Assembly: GCF_015594725.1 (NCBI RefSeq)
Contig: NZ_JADNRC010000001.1
Coordinates: 62,001-126,000 of the forward strand
From: Flavobacterium sp. ALJ2
GTDB taxonomy: Bacteria > Bacteroidota > Bacteroidia > Flavobacteriales > Flavobacteriaceae
Direction of reading: 5' to 3'
DNA: 64,000 nt
Both the position numbers and the translations under genes were made by a program. Of this stretch, positions 28,409 to 37,582 are shown piece by piece. Positions within the stretch are counted from its first letter, which is position 1; every line of letters begins with the position of its first letter. Under the pieces are notes generated by a model, which saw only the letters and a program-made list of their open reading frames with translations, did not search any database and was not told the DNA's origin.

Positions 28409-29815
28409 TTAGATGATAACTCGAATAACCTCTCCGTTTTTATTAATCATTTCCATTCGTATGCTTTGATTTTCGTCTTTTTGATTTAAAAGCTTTGAGA
28501 CTGTTTCAATATTTGTTGCTTTTACATTATCTATACTTAATATAATGTTGCCTTTTAATTCATCGTTATATTGTTTAAGACTTTCGTTTGTAAGTGCTTT
28601 TATTTTCACACCATAGTTTATGCCAAACTTCTTTTTGTCAATACCATCAATGTTTTCTAATTCGATTCCTTTAAATTCAGTACTAAAAAATTCGTTTTTA
28701 TTTAAAGTAACAGGAATTACTTTATTTTTCCCATCACGTATATAAGTTACCTGAACTACATCATTTGGTCTTTTTGTATTAATATATCCAGAAAGATCGG
28801 CATAAGTAGCAATGTCTTGATTGTCTAATTTTACAATGATATCTCCTTTTTGAAGACCAGACTTTTCAGCTCCGGATTTTTTTGTCACTTTATTGATATA
28901 AAAACCTTGGGTTTGTGATATACCTAATTCTTTTGCGGCAATATTATTAAGTTCACCACCTTCAACACCTAGTATCGCTCTTTGAACATTGCCAAATTCC
29001 ATTATATCTTCGATAATTTTTCTAGTAATATTAGATGGAACAGCAAATGAGTATCCGACATAAGAGCCTGTTGTAGATGAAATCATAGTATTGATACCAA
29101 TTAATTCTCCTCTTGTATTTACTAATGCACCACCGCTATTCCCTGGGTTTACAGCGGCATCTGTCTGGATAAAAGATTGGATTCCGTTTGTGTCTAAATT
29201 TCTTGCTTTTGCCGAAACAATCCCAGCAGTTACTGTAGAAGTGAGGTTATATGGATTTCCAACTGCCAAAACCCACTCACCAATTTTTACCGAATCAGAA
29301 TTTGCAAAAACAGTATAAGGTAATTTTTCATCTGCATCAATTTTTAATAAAGCAATATCCATTTTAGAATCTGTTCCAATAAGTTTTGCTGTATAAGATT
29401 TTTTATTGTTTAAAGTAATTTCAATCTCAGTAGCATTTTTTATAACGTGATTATTGGTTACGATATATCCGTCAGCAGAAATAATTACACCAGATCCTGT
29501 ACCAACTTGTTCTTGCGTTTGTTGACCTCCATAACCGTAAAAAAATTCTAACATCGGATTAGTAACAGTTCTGCGAGATACATTTTTTACGTGTACTACT
29601 GTATGTATAGTTTTATCTGCTGCTGCAGTAAAATCTACAGTTTCGGCAGCTAATCCTAGTCCAACTTGTTTAGAGTAAGAATTTGGAGCAACAGTTACAA
29701 TTGGATTTTTTTTGCCAAGAAAAGAACCGTTATTATCAAATAAGAACTTGTATGCTCCAAGAGTAGTAGCACCGCTTAAAAGGGATACTAAAAATAAGGT
29801 TGAAAATCGTTTCAT
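28409..29815 (-). CDS. HtrA/Deg-family periplasmic serine protease
   Basis: Trypsin-like protease with PDZ domains that degrades or refolds damaged envelope proteins. Length is 468 residues. A hydrophobic N-terminus (residues 5-22) serves as signal or anchor. The catalytic triad is H123 (TNNHVI), D153 (KMDIALL) and S227 (NPGNSGGAL). The first PDZ domain covers about 285-375 (YINKVTKKSGAEKSGLQKGDI). The second is at about 385-465 and looks diverged. The glycine/aromatic loop FFYGYGGQQ before the protease core corresponds to the LA loop. It is a single-gene unit, with the dapF promoter divergent upstream. Regulation by envelope stress is likely but no operator is evident. Confidence 0.93.
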   Translation of the reverse strand: MKRFSTLFLVSLLSGATTLGAYKFLFDNNGSFLGKKNPIVTVAPNSYSKQVGLGLAAETVDFTAAADKTIHTVVHVKNVSRRTVTNPMLEFFYGYGGQQTQEQVGTGSGVIISADGYIVTNNHVIKNATEIEITLNNKKSYTAKLIGTDSKMDIALLKIDADEKLPYTVFANSDSVKIGEWVLAVGNPYNLTSTVTAGIVSAKARNLDTNGIQSFIQTDAAVNPGNSGGALVNTRGELIGINTMISSTTGSYVGYSFAVPSNITRKIIEDIMEFGNVQRAILGVEGGELNNIAAKELGISQTQGFYINKVTKKSGAEKSGLQKGDIIVKLDNQDIATYADLSGYINTKRPNDVVQVTYIRDGKNKVIPVTLNKNEFFSTEFKGIELENIDGIDKKKFGINYGVKIKALTNESLKQYNDELKGNIILSIDNVKATNIETVSKLLNQKDENQSIRMEMINKNGEVIRVII

Positions 29816-29921
29816 AGTTGATCAGTGTTTAAGTTATCTATTATAAAATTATATCAAAAAAAATCTGAAGTAAAGTGGTTTAACTCTCTTTAACAATGAT
29901 TAACATTTCATTAATAGTTCG

Positions 29922-29929
29922 TACTTTTG
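29922..29929 (+). promoter_or_regulatory. -7 box that fixes the dapF start
   Basis: TACTTTTG matches TAnnTTTG exactly. It lies inside the longest open frame, 21 bases before the Met at 29950, so the upstream Met at 29896 cannot be used on a transcript from this promoter. Confidence 0.6.
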
Positions 29930-29949
29930 TAGTTAATAATTCAAGAATA

Positions 29950-30732
29950 ATGCAAGTAGAAATTTATAAATATCAGGGAACCGGAAATGATTTTGTAATG
30001 ATTGATAATCGCTCTGATTTTTTCCCAAAGAAAGATGCAAAATTAATTGAACGGTTGTGCGACAGAAGATTCGGAATAGGTGCTGATGGACTTATTTTAT
30101 TAGAAAACGATTCTGAAACCGATTTTCGAATGGTGTATTATAACGCTGATGGAAATCAAAGTTCAATGTGTGGTAATGGTGGTCGATGTCTCGTTGCATT
30201 TGCTAAAAAGCTTAATGTAATCGAGAATGAAACTACCTTTATAGCAACAGACGGTTTACATCATGCTACAATAGCTCCAGATTCTATCGTTTCTTTGCAA
30301 ATGATAGATGTTGATGCAGTAAATAAATTTGAAAATTATACGTTCTTAGATACAGGTTCTCCGCACCATGTACAATTAGTAGATAACTTAGAACATTATG
30401 ATGTCAAAGAAAAAGGAGCTGCTATACGTTATGGAGATTTATATGGTAAATCAGGAAGCAATATCAATTTTGTAAAAAAAATAGATGATAAAACGTTTTC
30501 ATTACGTACCTATGAAAGAGGGGTAGAAGATGAGACACTCGCATGCGGTACAGGTGCTACAGCAGTTGCAATAGCCATGAATGCGATAGGAGAAACAAAT
30601 GAAACAAATATTACCTTAAATGTTGAAGGAGGTAAGCTAGTAGTTTCTTTTGAAAAAATGGGAGAACATTTTACAAATGTTTTTCTTAAAGGACCTGCTG
30701 AATTTGTATTTAAAGGGACAATTGAAATCTAG
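29950..30732 (+). CDS. dapF: diaminopimelate epimerase
   Basis: Converts LL- to meso-diaminopimelate, the last step before lysine and a direct peptidoglycan precursor. From Met at 29950 it is 260 residues, the normal family length. The two catalytic cysteines lie in SSMCGNGGRC and LACGTGATAV, and the two mirror-image halves of the fold are visible. The longer frame from 29896 adds 18 residues and overlaps the promoter, so I reject it. The gene is followed by an acetyltransferase and mltG on the same strand with short gaps (55 and 58 bases), making an envelope-biogenesis cluster. Confidence 0.96.
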   Translation: MQVEIYKYQGTGNDFVMIDNRSDFFPKKDAKLIERLCDRRFGIGADGLILLENDSETDFRMVYYNADGNQSSMCGNGGRCLVAFAKKLNVIENETTFIATDGLHHATIAPDSIVSLQMIDVDAVNKFENYTFLDTGSPHHVQLVDNLEHYDVKEKGAAIRYGDLYGKSGSNINFVKKIDDKTFSLRTYERGVEDETLACGTGATAVAIAMNAIGETNETNITLNVEGGKLVVSFEKMGEHFTNVFLKGPAEFVFKGTIEI

Positions 30733-30787
30733 ATAGAGTTCCTAAAATATTAGTAGGGGAAGGTCTAAGACTAACTAAAAACATCAA

Positions 30788-31321
30788 ATGATAACATTAA
30801 AAGGGAATACCATTTATATACGAGCATTAGAACCTAATGATTTAGAGTTTATTTATGCAGTCGAAAACGATCTTAGGATTTGGGAGGTAAGTAATACTCA
30901 AACGCCTTATAGTCGATTCTTGATAAAGCAGTATCTAGAAAATGCACAGCAGGATATTTATGAAGCCAAGCAATTAAGACTCGCTATTTGTCAAGATCAG
31001 GATTTTCCTGCCATTGGTTTGGTTGATTTATTTGATTTTGATCCTAAAAATAATAGGGCAGGTATTGGAATTGTAATTCAGGATAATGAAAAAAGGAACC
31101 AAAATATTGGTTCAGAGGCTTTAGAGTTATTAATTAAGTATTCTTTTTATCATCTTAATTTGCATCAATTATATGCAAATATTGGTGTTAAAAACGAAGC
31201 AAGTAACGCACTTTTTACTAAATTTGGCTTTGAAAAAATTGGAACAAAAAAAGATTGGCTTTTAGTTAACGGTGTATACCAGGATGAAGCAATGTTTCAA
31301 TTAATAAACAATAAATTTTAA
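30788..31321 (+). CDS. GNAT-family N-acetyltransferase
   Basis: Acetyl-CoA-dependent acetyltransferase of 177 residues with the RimJ/RimL-like pattern: an opening LKGNTIYIRALEPNDLEFIY, a central GLVDLFDFDPKNNRAGIGIVI strand, the acetyl-CoA loop around RNQNIGSEALELLIKYSF, and the final KNEASNALFTKFGFEKIG. The acceptor is unknown and may be a small amine or a protein N-terminus. It sits between dapF and mltG, probably in one transcript, but this does not reveal the substrate. Confidence 0.88.
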   Translation: MITLKGNTIYIRALEPNDLEFIYAVENDLRIWEVSNTQTPYSRFLIKQYLENAQQDIYEAKQLRLAICQDQDFPAIGLVDLFDFDPKNNRAGIGIVIQDNEKRNQNIGSEALELLIKYSFYHLNLHQLYANIGVKNEASNALFTKFGFEKIGTKKDWLLVNGVYQDEAMFQLINNKF

Positions 31322-31379
31322 ATATTTGTTTTTTAGACAATTGTACTTTTATAAATACTAGCAAGTAATGTAGCCCCAT

Positions 31380-32420
31380 ATGAATATAAAGAAAATTATA
31401 ACGATAAGTGCCGTTATTGTAATTTCGGTTTTGATGGTTTATGGATTCATTTTGATAAATCAAATTTTTAGTGCTAATACTAAATTTCCTGAAAAAGAAG
31501 TTTATGTATATGTACCTACTGGATCTGATTATGAAGATGTTAAAAAAATATTGGAGCCGTATGTGAAAGATTTACAGAATTTTGAAATGGTTGCCAATAA
31601 AAGAAACTATCCTGAAAATGTTAAACCAGGACGTTTTTTATTGACCAAGGATATGAATAATATGGATTTGGTAAGAGCAATGCGATCTAATGTTCCCGTT
31701 AAATTAGCTTTTAATAATCAGGAACGTTTAGAGAATTTTGCAGGCCGAATTGGCTCTCAAATTGAAGCCGATAGCTTGACTTTGTTAACTGCTTTTAAAG
31801 ATCCTGAGTTTTTGAAAGAAAATGGTTTTAACGAAGAGAATGTATTTGCAATGTTTATTCCAAATACTTATGAAGTTTATTGGAATACTTCGGCGCTAAA
31901 GTTTCGTGATAAAATGATTAAAGAATATCATAATTTCTGGACTGATGAACGAATTGCTAAAGCCAAAGTACAGGGATTAACTCCTGTTGAAGCTACAATC
32001 TTAGCTTCAATTGTGCATAAAGAATCGGTAAAAAAAGATGAGAGACCAAGAATTGCAGGAGTTTACCTAAACAGATTACGTTTGGAAATGCCATTACAAG
32101 CAGATCCAACAGTTATTTATGCAATCAAAAAGAAAACAAACAACTTTGATCAAGTAATAAAAAGAGTTTTCTATAAAGACTTAACAATGTCTTCTCCTTA
32201 TAATACTTATATGAATACGGGACTTCCTCCTGGGCCAATTGCAATGCCAGATATTACAGCACTAGAAGCAGTTTTGAATCCTGAAAAAAATGATTATATT
32301 TATTTTTGCGCAAGTATAGATCGTTTTGGATACCATGAATTTGCATCTACTTTAGCTCAGCATAATGTAAATGCAAAAAAATATTCAGATTGGATTAATA
32401 GTCAAGGAGTGGTAAGATAG
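31380..32420 (+). CDS. mltG: endolytic transglycosylase MltG
   Basis: Inner-membrane lytic transglycosylase that cuts nascent glycan strands and is thought to end their polymerisation. Length is 346 residues. One membrane helix (about 7-30) is followed by a LysM-like segment (EVYVYVPTGSDYEDVKKIL). The catalytic YceG domain has E215 in ASIVHKES, then RPRIAGVYLNRLRLEMPLQADPTV in sequence. TGLPPGPIAMP lies near the end. It lies in the dapF cluster and closes it with a terminator at 32452. Confidence 0.95.
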   Translation: MNIKKIITISAVIVISVLMVYGFILINQIFSANTKFPEKEVYVYVPTGSDYEDVKKILEPYVKDLQNFEMVANKRNYPENVKPGRFLLTKDMNNMDLVRAMRSNVPVKLAFNNQERLENFAGRIGSQIEADSLTLLTAFKDPEFLKENGFNEENVFAMFIPNTYEVYWNTSALKFRDKMIKEYHNFWTDERIAKAKVQGLTPVEATILASIVHKESVKKDERPRIAGVYLNRLRLEMPLQADPTVIYAIKKKTNNFDQVIKRVFYKDLTMSSPYNTYMNTGLPPGPIAMPDITALEAVLNPEKNDYIYFCASIDRFGYHEFASTLAQHNVNAKKYSDWINSQGVVR

Positions 32421-32451
32421 TTTAGATAGATAAAATTAAAAAATATAAAAG

Positions 32452-32484
32452 ATGCCGAAGTGATATAACTTCGGCATTTTTTTT
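32452..32484 (+). terminator. terminator after mltG
   Basis: ATGCCGAAG, loop tgatataa, CTTCGGCAT, then a T-run of eight or more. Stem is a perfect 9 bp. Confidence 0.9.
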
Positions 32485-32828
32485 AGTCAATTTTTAGGAA
32501 ATATAATTTGGTTACCGAATTGTCTAAGATTATTATAATATAAGAGTTTTGTTTAGGGATAAATTCTATCATTTTTTTATAATTAATGGAGAAAAAAAAA
32601 TACTGATTTGACAATCTGAGCTTCGAATAGTGCTTACAAGTTTTATCAATGTCTCGACGTTTATCTTACAAAAAAAGAATGGAAATTGTTTTTTTACGAA
32701 ACGTTTTTATTAGCTTTTAGGGCTATTATGAATTAAAAATATTTTCCGGAACACTCTTCTAACTAGGGGGTTAAGGGGGATTTTGGAAAAGTTTAACTAG
32801 TTGATTTATAGCTTTGTAAATTTTATTG
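32485..32828. other. intergenic region without identified gene
   Basis: About 340 bases between the mltG terminator and the next promoter. No coding pattern or strong hairpin is visible. A G-rich patch (TAGGGGGTTAAGGGGG, 32764-32779) is out of character with the surrounding AT-rich DNA. Confidence 0.3.
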
Positions 32829-32836
32829 TATCTTTG
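32829..32836 (+). promoter_or_regulatory. -7 box of lysozyme-fold-like gene
   Basis: TATCTTTG matches TAnnTTTG. It is followed about 18 bases later by the first Met (32854) and 48 bases later by the preferred Met (32884). Confidence 0.5.
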
Positions 32837-32883
32837 CAGGCAGAAATTTTTGAATGGGACAGCGTTCAAAAGAAAAACAATCT

Positions 32884-33528
32884 ATGATAAACAAATGGTA
32901 TTTTTACACAACGTTAACAGTTATTATTGCATTTTTAAGCACGGGTTTTAAGCCCTTTAAGTTAGACGCCAAACCTTGGTTTCTTACAGAAAATACAGAT
33001 GGAATCGAATACTTACTACCATCTAAAGAAAAGAAAGATTATCCTGTTGTAGACAGTATTCCTTTCACCGGAAACCACCTAATCGGTTTCAAAGAAGCAA
33101 TCGCTTTAAAAGAATCTCAAGGCAAATACAGAAAAGTAAATACACTTGGTTATATGGGGAAATATCAATTCGGAACCCAGGCCTTACGTGCAATTGGAGT
33201 TCGAAATGATCAAGCATTCCTTGAAAATCCTGCGTTACAAGAAAAAGCATTTATTGCTTTATTGTCTAAAAACAAATGGATATTAAGAAAAGAAATCGAG
33301 AAATATGAAGGAAAGCTAATAGGCGGGATTTATATTACCGAATCAGGAATATTGGCAGCGGCGCACTTAGGAGGCGCTGGCTCTGTTAAAAACTTTTTTA
33401 AGCATAATGGGCAAAAATACTCCAGAGATGCTTACGGAACGTCTATCAGGAGCTATATGAAGGCTTTTGGAGGGTATAACATATCTTCTGTCGAAGCTAA
33501 TAATGATGCTACGGTACATTCTATATAA
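32884..33528 (+). CDS. exported transglycosylase/lysozyme-fold-like protein
   Basis: Probable exported wall-active protein, 214 residues from Met 32884. That start gives a clean signal or anchor segment (INKWYFYTTLTVIIAFLSTGF). The first Met at 32854 would place ten polar residues before it. The mature part holds FKEAIALKESQGKYRKVNTLGYMGKYQFG, split here as IALKESQG and GYMGKYQFG. This resembles the catalytic Glu plus G-[YF]-x-G-x-[YF]-Q-[FM] arrangement of lytic transglycosylases. Later AAHLGGAGSVKNFF also fits that fold, where small residues line the active groove. Glu in KESQG would be the acid. I cannot name the exact family, and the enzymatic assignment is an inference. Confidence 0.6.
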   Translation: MINKWYFYTTLTVIIAFLSTGFKPFKLDAKPWFLTENTDGIEYLLPSKEKKDYPVVDSIPFTGNHLIGFKEAIALKESQGKYRKVNTLGYMGKYQFGTQALRAIGVRNDQAFLENPALQEKAFIALLSKNKWILRKEIEKYEGKLIGGIYITESGILAAAHLGGAGSVKNFFKHNGQKYSRDAYGTSIRSYMKAFGGYNISSVEANNDATVHSI

Positions 33529-33581
33529 TTCTTTAGAATATTACTAGTTTTTAATAATCGGTATAGATTATTATTAAAAAA

Positions 33582-33626
33582 AAACACTTGCAAGAATATT
33601 TTTGCAAGTGTTTTTTTTTTTTTTTT
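33582..33626. terminator. terminator with 16-T run
   Basis: AAACACTTGCAA (33582-33593) pairs with TTGCAAGTGTTT (33602-33613), a perfect 12-bp stem, followed by 16 consecutive T (33611-33626). It ends the plus-strand gene. The opposite strand also has a shorter T-run. Confidence 0.85.
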
Positions 33627-33741
33627 GAATCTTAATCTTTGATTTTCTACGTTAGTTTAGATTAATTTTTTTCTAAATACTGCATTATCTGGCAGATAGT
33701 TAGTATAGATAATATAATTAAATAGTATAGCTCTCGGTATT

Positions 33742-35178
33742 TTATTTTTTAGATTTCCTGTTCCAAATATCCATATTTGGGAAATTATATTTACTATTAT
33801 CAAATACAGGGTCAATTCCTGCTTTAATTTGTTGGTTGTAATCTTTGAAGAGTATTATTACCTTTTTGTGTAGTAATAAAATAGCAACAATATTAAGCCA
33901 AGCCATTAAACCTACGCCGATATCACCAAGTGTCCAAGCTGTTTTTGCTGTAGTAATACAGCCGACAAAGGTAGAGAACAAAATAAAAACTCTTAACGAC
34001 CATATCAATAGTTGACTTTTATTTTTGCGCATTATAAAGCTAATGTTGGTTTCTGCAATATAATAATAAGCCATAATAGTTGTAAAAGCAAAAAAAGTGA
34101 GTGCTATAGCGACAAAACCACTACCAATAAGCGGGAAGTGTTGCGAAACCGCAAATTGAGTATATTCAGGTCCCATTTCTACATTGGGAATATTTTCTGC
34201 GAGAAATCCTCCTTCAGGATTTTTCACATTATACTGCCCGGTAAAAAGAATCATTAAGGCAGTAGCTGTACAAACAAATAAGGTATCTACATATACAGAA
34301 AATCCTTGAACAAGTCCTTGTTTTACTGGGTGAGAAACTTCCGCCGCCGCCGCCGCATGTGGTGCAGTACCTTGACCAGCTTCGTTACTATATATCCCTC
34401 TTTTTACACCCCAAGAGATTGCTAAACCTACAATTCCTCCAAATGTTGCGTCGAGACTAAAAGCAGAATTGATGATAAGAGAAAATACCTCAGGTACTTT
34501 AGTTATGTTTAGAGAAATTATGATTAAAGACATAATAATGTAAGTGCCTGCCATAAAAGGAACTATATATTCAGCCACTTTACTTATTCTTTTAACACCA
34601 CCGATGATGATGATACCAAGTAAAAGCACTAAACCTATTCCTGTTTGATGAAAAGGTATGTCAAATGCAGATTTTACCGCAACAGAGATACTGTTACTTT
34701 GAACACTAGGTAATAGAAATCCCGTACTTATTATCGTTACAATAGCAAAGGTCCATGCAAATACTTTGTTGTTTAGTCCTTTTAATATGTAAAAAGCAGG
34801 ACCTCCTCTGTATTGTCCGTTTCGTTCTTCTTTATACATCTGTCCAAGTGTAGCCTCAACAATTGCAGAAGCACTCCCTAAGAATGCAATAGTCCACATC
34901 CAAAAAATTGCTCCCGGACCTCCCATTGCTATTGCTGTAGCAACCCCTGCAATGTTACCAGTACCTACTCGTCCAGAAATTGCAAGAGAAAAAGCTTGAA
35001 AAGAAGAAATTCCTTTATCTGAAGAACTACTATCAAACAAGAGTTTAATCATTTGCTTTAGATATAAAATTTGAGGAAATTTAAAACGTATACTAAAATA
35101 TATTCCAGTTATTAGACAAAGAAATATTAAGGCATCACTCCAGATAAGATTGTTTATTTTTTCTATAAATAGTTCCAT
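33742..35178 (-). CDS. sodium:alanine symporter (AGCS family)
   Basis: Inner-membrane sodium-coupled carrier for alanine or glycine. It has 478 residues and about ten or eleven hydrophobic helices. The AGCS signature GRVGTGNIAGVATAIAMGGPG is present in the second helix region. FWMWTIAFLGSASAIVEATLGQMY and GIYSNEAGQGTAPHAAAAAE are likewise typical. It stands alone on the minus strand with no obvious link to the ald region 9 kb away, but both point to alanine use. The C-terminal tail (NQQIKAGIDPVFDNSKYNF) is soluble. Confidence 0.95.
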   Translation of the reverse strand: MELFIEKINNLIWSDALIFLCLITGIYFSIRFKFPQILYLKQMIKLLFDSSSSDKGISSFQAFSLAISGRVGTGNIAGVATAIAMGGPGAIFWMWTIAFLGSASAIVEATLGQMYKEERNGQYRGGPAFYILKGLNNKVFAWTFAIVTIISTGFLLPSVQSNSISVAVKSAFDIPFHQTGIGLVLLLGIIIIGGVKRISKVAEYIVPFMAGTYIIMSLIIISLNITKVPEVFSLIINSAFSLDATFGGIVGLAISWGVKRGIYSNEAGQGTAPHAAAAAEVSHPVKQGLVQGFSVYVDTLFVCTATALMILFTGQYNVKNPEGGFLAENIPNVEMGPEYTQFAVSQHFPLIGSGFVAIALTFFAFTTIMAYYYIAETNISFIMRKNKSQLLIWSLRVFILFSTFVGCITTAKTAWTLGDIGVGLMAWLNIVAILLLHKKVIILFKDYNQQIKAGIDPVFDNSKYNFPNMDIWNRKSKK

Positions 35179-35314
35179 GTTTGATAATTAGATATTAAGA
35201 GTATTGCTAAAGTAGGAAAAATAAACAGATAAAAACTATAGGAATTTGGTTATTTTAAGAATTGTTTTCTAAAATAGCTATGTTAAGTGTTTTATAGAAG
35301 GTTTATTAACTAAA

Positions 35315-35345
35315 AAGGCAAGAGTATCTCACATATACTTGCCTT
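35315..35345 (-). terminator. terminator of mut operon
   Basis: AAGGCAAG and CTTGCCTT form an 8-bp stem with an AT-rich loop. The minus strand continues CTTTTTAG. It lies about 55 bases past the mutase stop. Confidence 0.7.
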
Positions 35346-35400
35346 GAAATAGAATATTCGATAATATAAATTATTTAGTGGAGTAACAGATATTTTTTTT

Positions 35401-37539
35401 TTAATCAATTAGGATTTCCAGAATTGTAATTGCAGCTTCGCTTATTTTTGTACCAGGTCCAAAAACAGCAACAGCACCTGCATCAAATAAATATTGATAA
35501 TCTTGTGCAGGTATTACACCTCCTACAATTACCATAATATCTTCGCGTCCATGTTTTTTAAGTTCTTCAATAACTTGTGGAACAAGGGTTTTATGCCCCG
35601 CAGCAAGTGAAGAAACGCCTAGAATATGAACGTCATTTTCTACAGCTTGTTTGGCTGCTTCAGCAGGAGTCTGGAAAAGTGGACCAATGTCTACATCAAA
35701 ACCTACATCGGCATAACCAGTGGCAACTACTTTTGCACCTCTGTCATGACCGTCTTGCCCCATTTTGGCAATCATAATTCTTGGGCGACGACCTTCTTTT
35801 TTTGCAAAGGTATCGGCCAATTGTTTTGCTTTCTCAAAGCTTTTGTCGTCTTTTATTGCTGCACTGTACACGCCACTAAAGGATTTAATTTGTGCTTTGT
35901 ATCTTCCAAAAACAGTTTCTAATGCATCGCTAATTTCGCCTAATGTGGCACGATTTCTTGCAGCATCAATAGCTATTTCCAGTAAATTTCCGTCGCCAGT
36001 TTTTGCACAATGAATTAATTTTTCGAGTATTGTTTTTACTTTTTCAGAATCTCTCGTAGCTTTAATATGTTCGAGTTGGGCTACCTGTTGCTTACGAACC
36101 ATTTGGTTGTCGACATCAAGAATCTGTAAAGGATCTTCTTTTTCTAGTCGGTATTTGTTAACACCAACAATTATATCTTGTCCGCTGTCTATACGCGCTT
36201 GTTTTCTTGCGGCAGCTTCTTCTATTCTTAACTTAGGAATACCAGCTTCAATAGCTTTAGTCATTCCGCCTAATTCTTCTACTTCCTCAATTAGTTTCCA
36301 TGCATTGGTTACAATCTCATTTGTTAGGCTTTCTACATAATAGCTACCTGCCCAAGGATCGACGGTTTTTGTTATTTTGGTTTCTTCCTGCAAGAAAATT
36401 TGTGTATTACGAGCGATTCTTGCCGAAAAGTCGGTTGGTAATGCAATTGCTTCGTCTAGTGCATTTGTATGTAGAGATTGGGTACCACCAAGAGCTGCAG
36501 CAGTGGCTTCGATACAAGTACGTGCTACATTATTAAACGGATCTTGTTCTGTTAAACTCCATCCGCTAGTTTGACAATGCGTTCTTAATGCTAATGATTT
36601 ATCGCTTTTAGGGTTAAATTGCTGAACAAGTTTTGCCCAAATCATTCTTCCAGCGCGCATTTTAGCAATTTCCATAAAGTGATTCATTCCTATAGCCCAG
36701 AAAAAAGACAATCGGGGAGCAAATTCATCTATAGACATTCCTGTAGTTAGTCCAGTCCGAATGTATTCTAATCCATCTGCGAGCGTGTAGGCTAATTCAA
36801 TGTCAGCTGTTGCACCTGCTTCTTGCATATGATATCCTGAGATTGAAATCGAATTGAATTTCGGCATTTCTTTGCTTGTAAATTCAAAAATATCAGCAAT
36901 AATCTTCATTGAAGGAGTTGGTGGATAGATATATGTGTTGCGTACCATGAATTCTTTTAGGATGTCATTTTGTATTGTTCCTGAAAGTTTTATTGGAGGA
37001 ACGCCTTGTTCTTCGGCTGCAACGATATAAAAAGCCATAATGGGTAAAACAGCTCCATTCATTGTCATCGAAACTGACATTTCTTCAAGCGGAATTTGAT
37101 TAAACAAGACTTTCATGTCTTCGACTGTATCAATAGCAACTCCAGCTTTACCTACATCACCTACAACACGTTCGTGATCAGAGTCATAGCCACGATGGGT
37201 AGGTAGGTCAAAAGCGATTGATAAGCCTTTTTGACCAGCAGCCAGATTACGTCTGTAAAAGGCATTGCTTTCTTCGGCAGTCGAAAATCCTGCATATTGC
37301 CTGATTGTCCAAGGACGTCTGACATACATAGTTGCATAAGGTCCTCTTAAATTAGGCGCAAATCCTGCTCCAAAGCCAATATGTTCTATATCTTCAATAT
37401 CTTGTTCGGTATAGGTAGCTTTTAAATCAATGCCTTCGGCTGTTTCAAAGTTGTTGGTTGTTGGTTGGTTTTTAGAAACAACATCTATCTTCTCACTTTT
37501 AACATCTAGTCTGATATGGTTGAGGTCTTTTCGTATCAT
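35401..37539 (-). CDS. mutB: methylmalonyl-CoA mutase large subunit
   Basis: Adenosylcobalamin enzyme that interconverts succinyl-CoA and methylmalonyl-CoA, linking propionate and odd-chain or branched degradation to the TCA cycle. Length is 712 residues. The N-terminal TIM barrel shows [20 protein letters not shown] with the substrate tyrosine, then [18 protein letters not shown] and [15 protein letters not shown] motifs. The C-terminal B12 domain has [11 protein letters not shown], with the cobalt-binding H598, then SSLAAGH and [12 protein letters not shown]. The start [14 protein letters not shown] lies 43 bases after mutA. Also called scpA in some annotations. Confidence 0.97.
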   Translation of the reverse strand: MIRKDLNHIRLDVKSEKIDVVSKNQPTTNNFETAEGIDLKATYTEQDIEDIEHIGFGAGFAPNLRGPYATMYVRRPWTIRQYAGFSTAEESNAFYRRNLAAGQKGLSIAFDLPTHRGYDSDHERVVGDVGKAGVAIDTVEDMKVLFNQIPLEEMSVSMTMNGAVLPIMAFYIVAAEEQGVPPIKLSGTIQNDILKEFMVRNTYIYPPTPSMKIIADIFEFTSKEMPKFNSISISGYHMQEAGATADIELAYTLADGLEYIRTGLTTGMSIDEFAPRLSFFWAIGMNHFMEIAKMRAGRMIWAKLVQQFNPKSDKSLALRTHCQTSGWSLTEQDPFNNVARTCIEATAAALGGTQSLHTNALDEAIALPTDFSARIARNTQIFLQEETKITKTVDPWAGSYYVESLTNEIVTNAWKLIEEVEELGGMTKAIEAGIPKLRIEEAAARKQARIDSGQDIIVGVNKYRLEKEDPLQILDVDNQMVRKQQVAQLEHIKATRDSEKVKTILEKLIHCAKTGDGNLLEIAIDAARNRATLGEISDALETVFGRYKAQIKSFSGVYSAAIKDDKSFEKAKQLADTFAKKEGRRPRIMIAKMGQDGHDRGAKVVATGYADVGFDVDIGPLFQTPAEAAKQAVENDVHILGVSSLAAGHKTLVPQVIEELKKHGREDIMVIVGGVIPAQDYQYLFDAGAVAVFGPGTKISEAAITILEILID

Positions 37540-37582
37540 TGAAACACTTTTTTGTATGGGTTGTTATTGCTTTAAAATCAGA

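Noticed and set aside
29896..29949. Upstream Met as dapF start
   Set aside because: The TACTTTTG promoter box lies inside this stretch and the extra 18 residues are not part of the family.
33611..33626. Sixteen-T run as a phase-variable tract
   Set aside because: It follows a perfect terminator stem and lies outside any coding region, so it is explained as the terminator tail.
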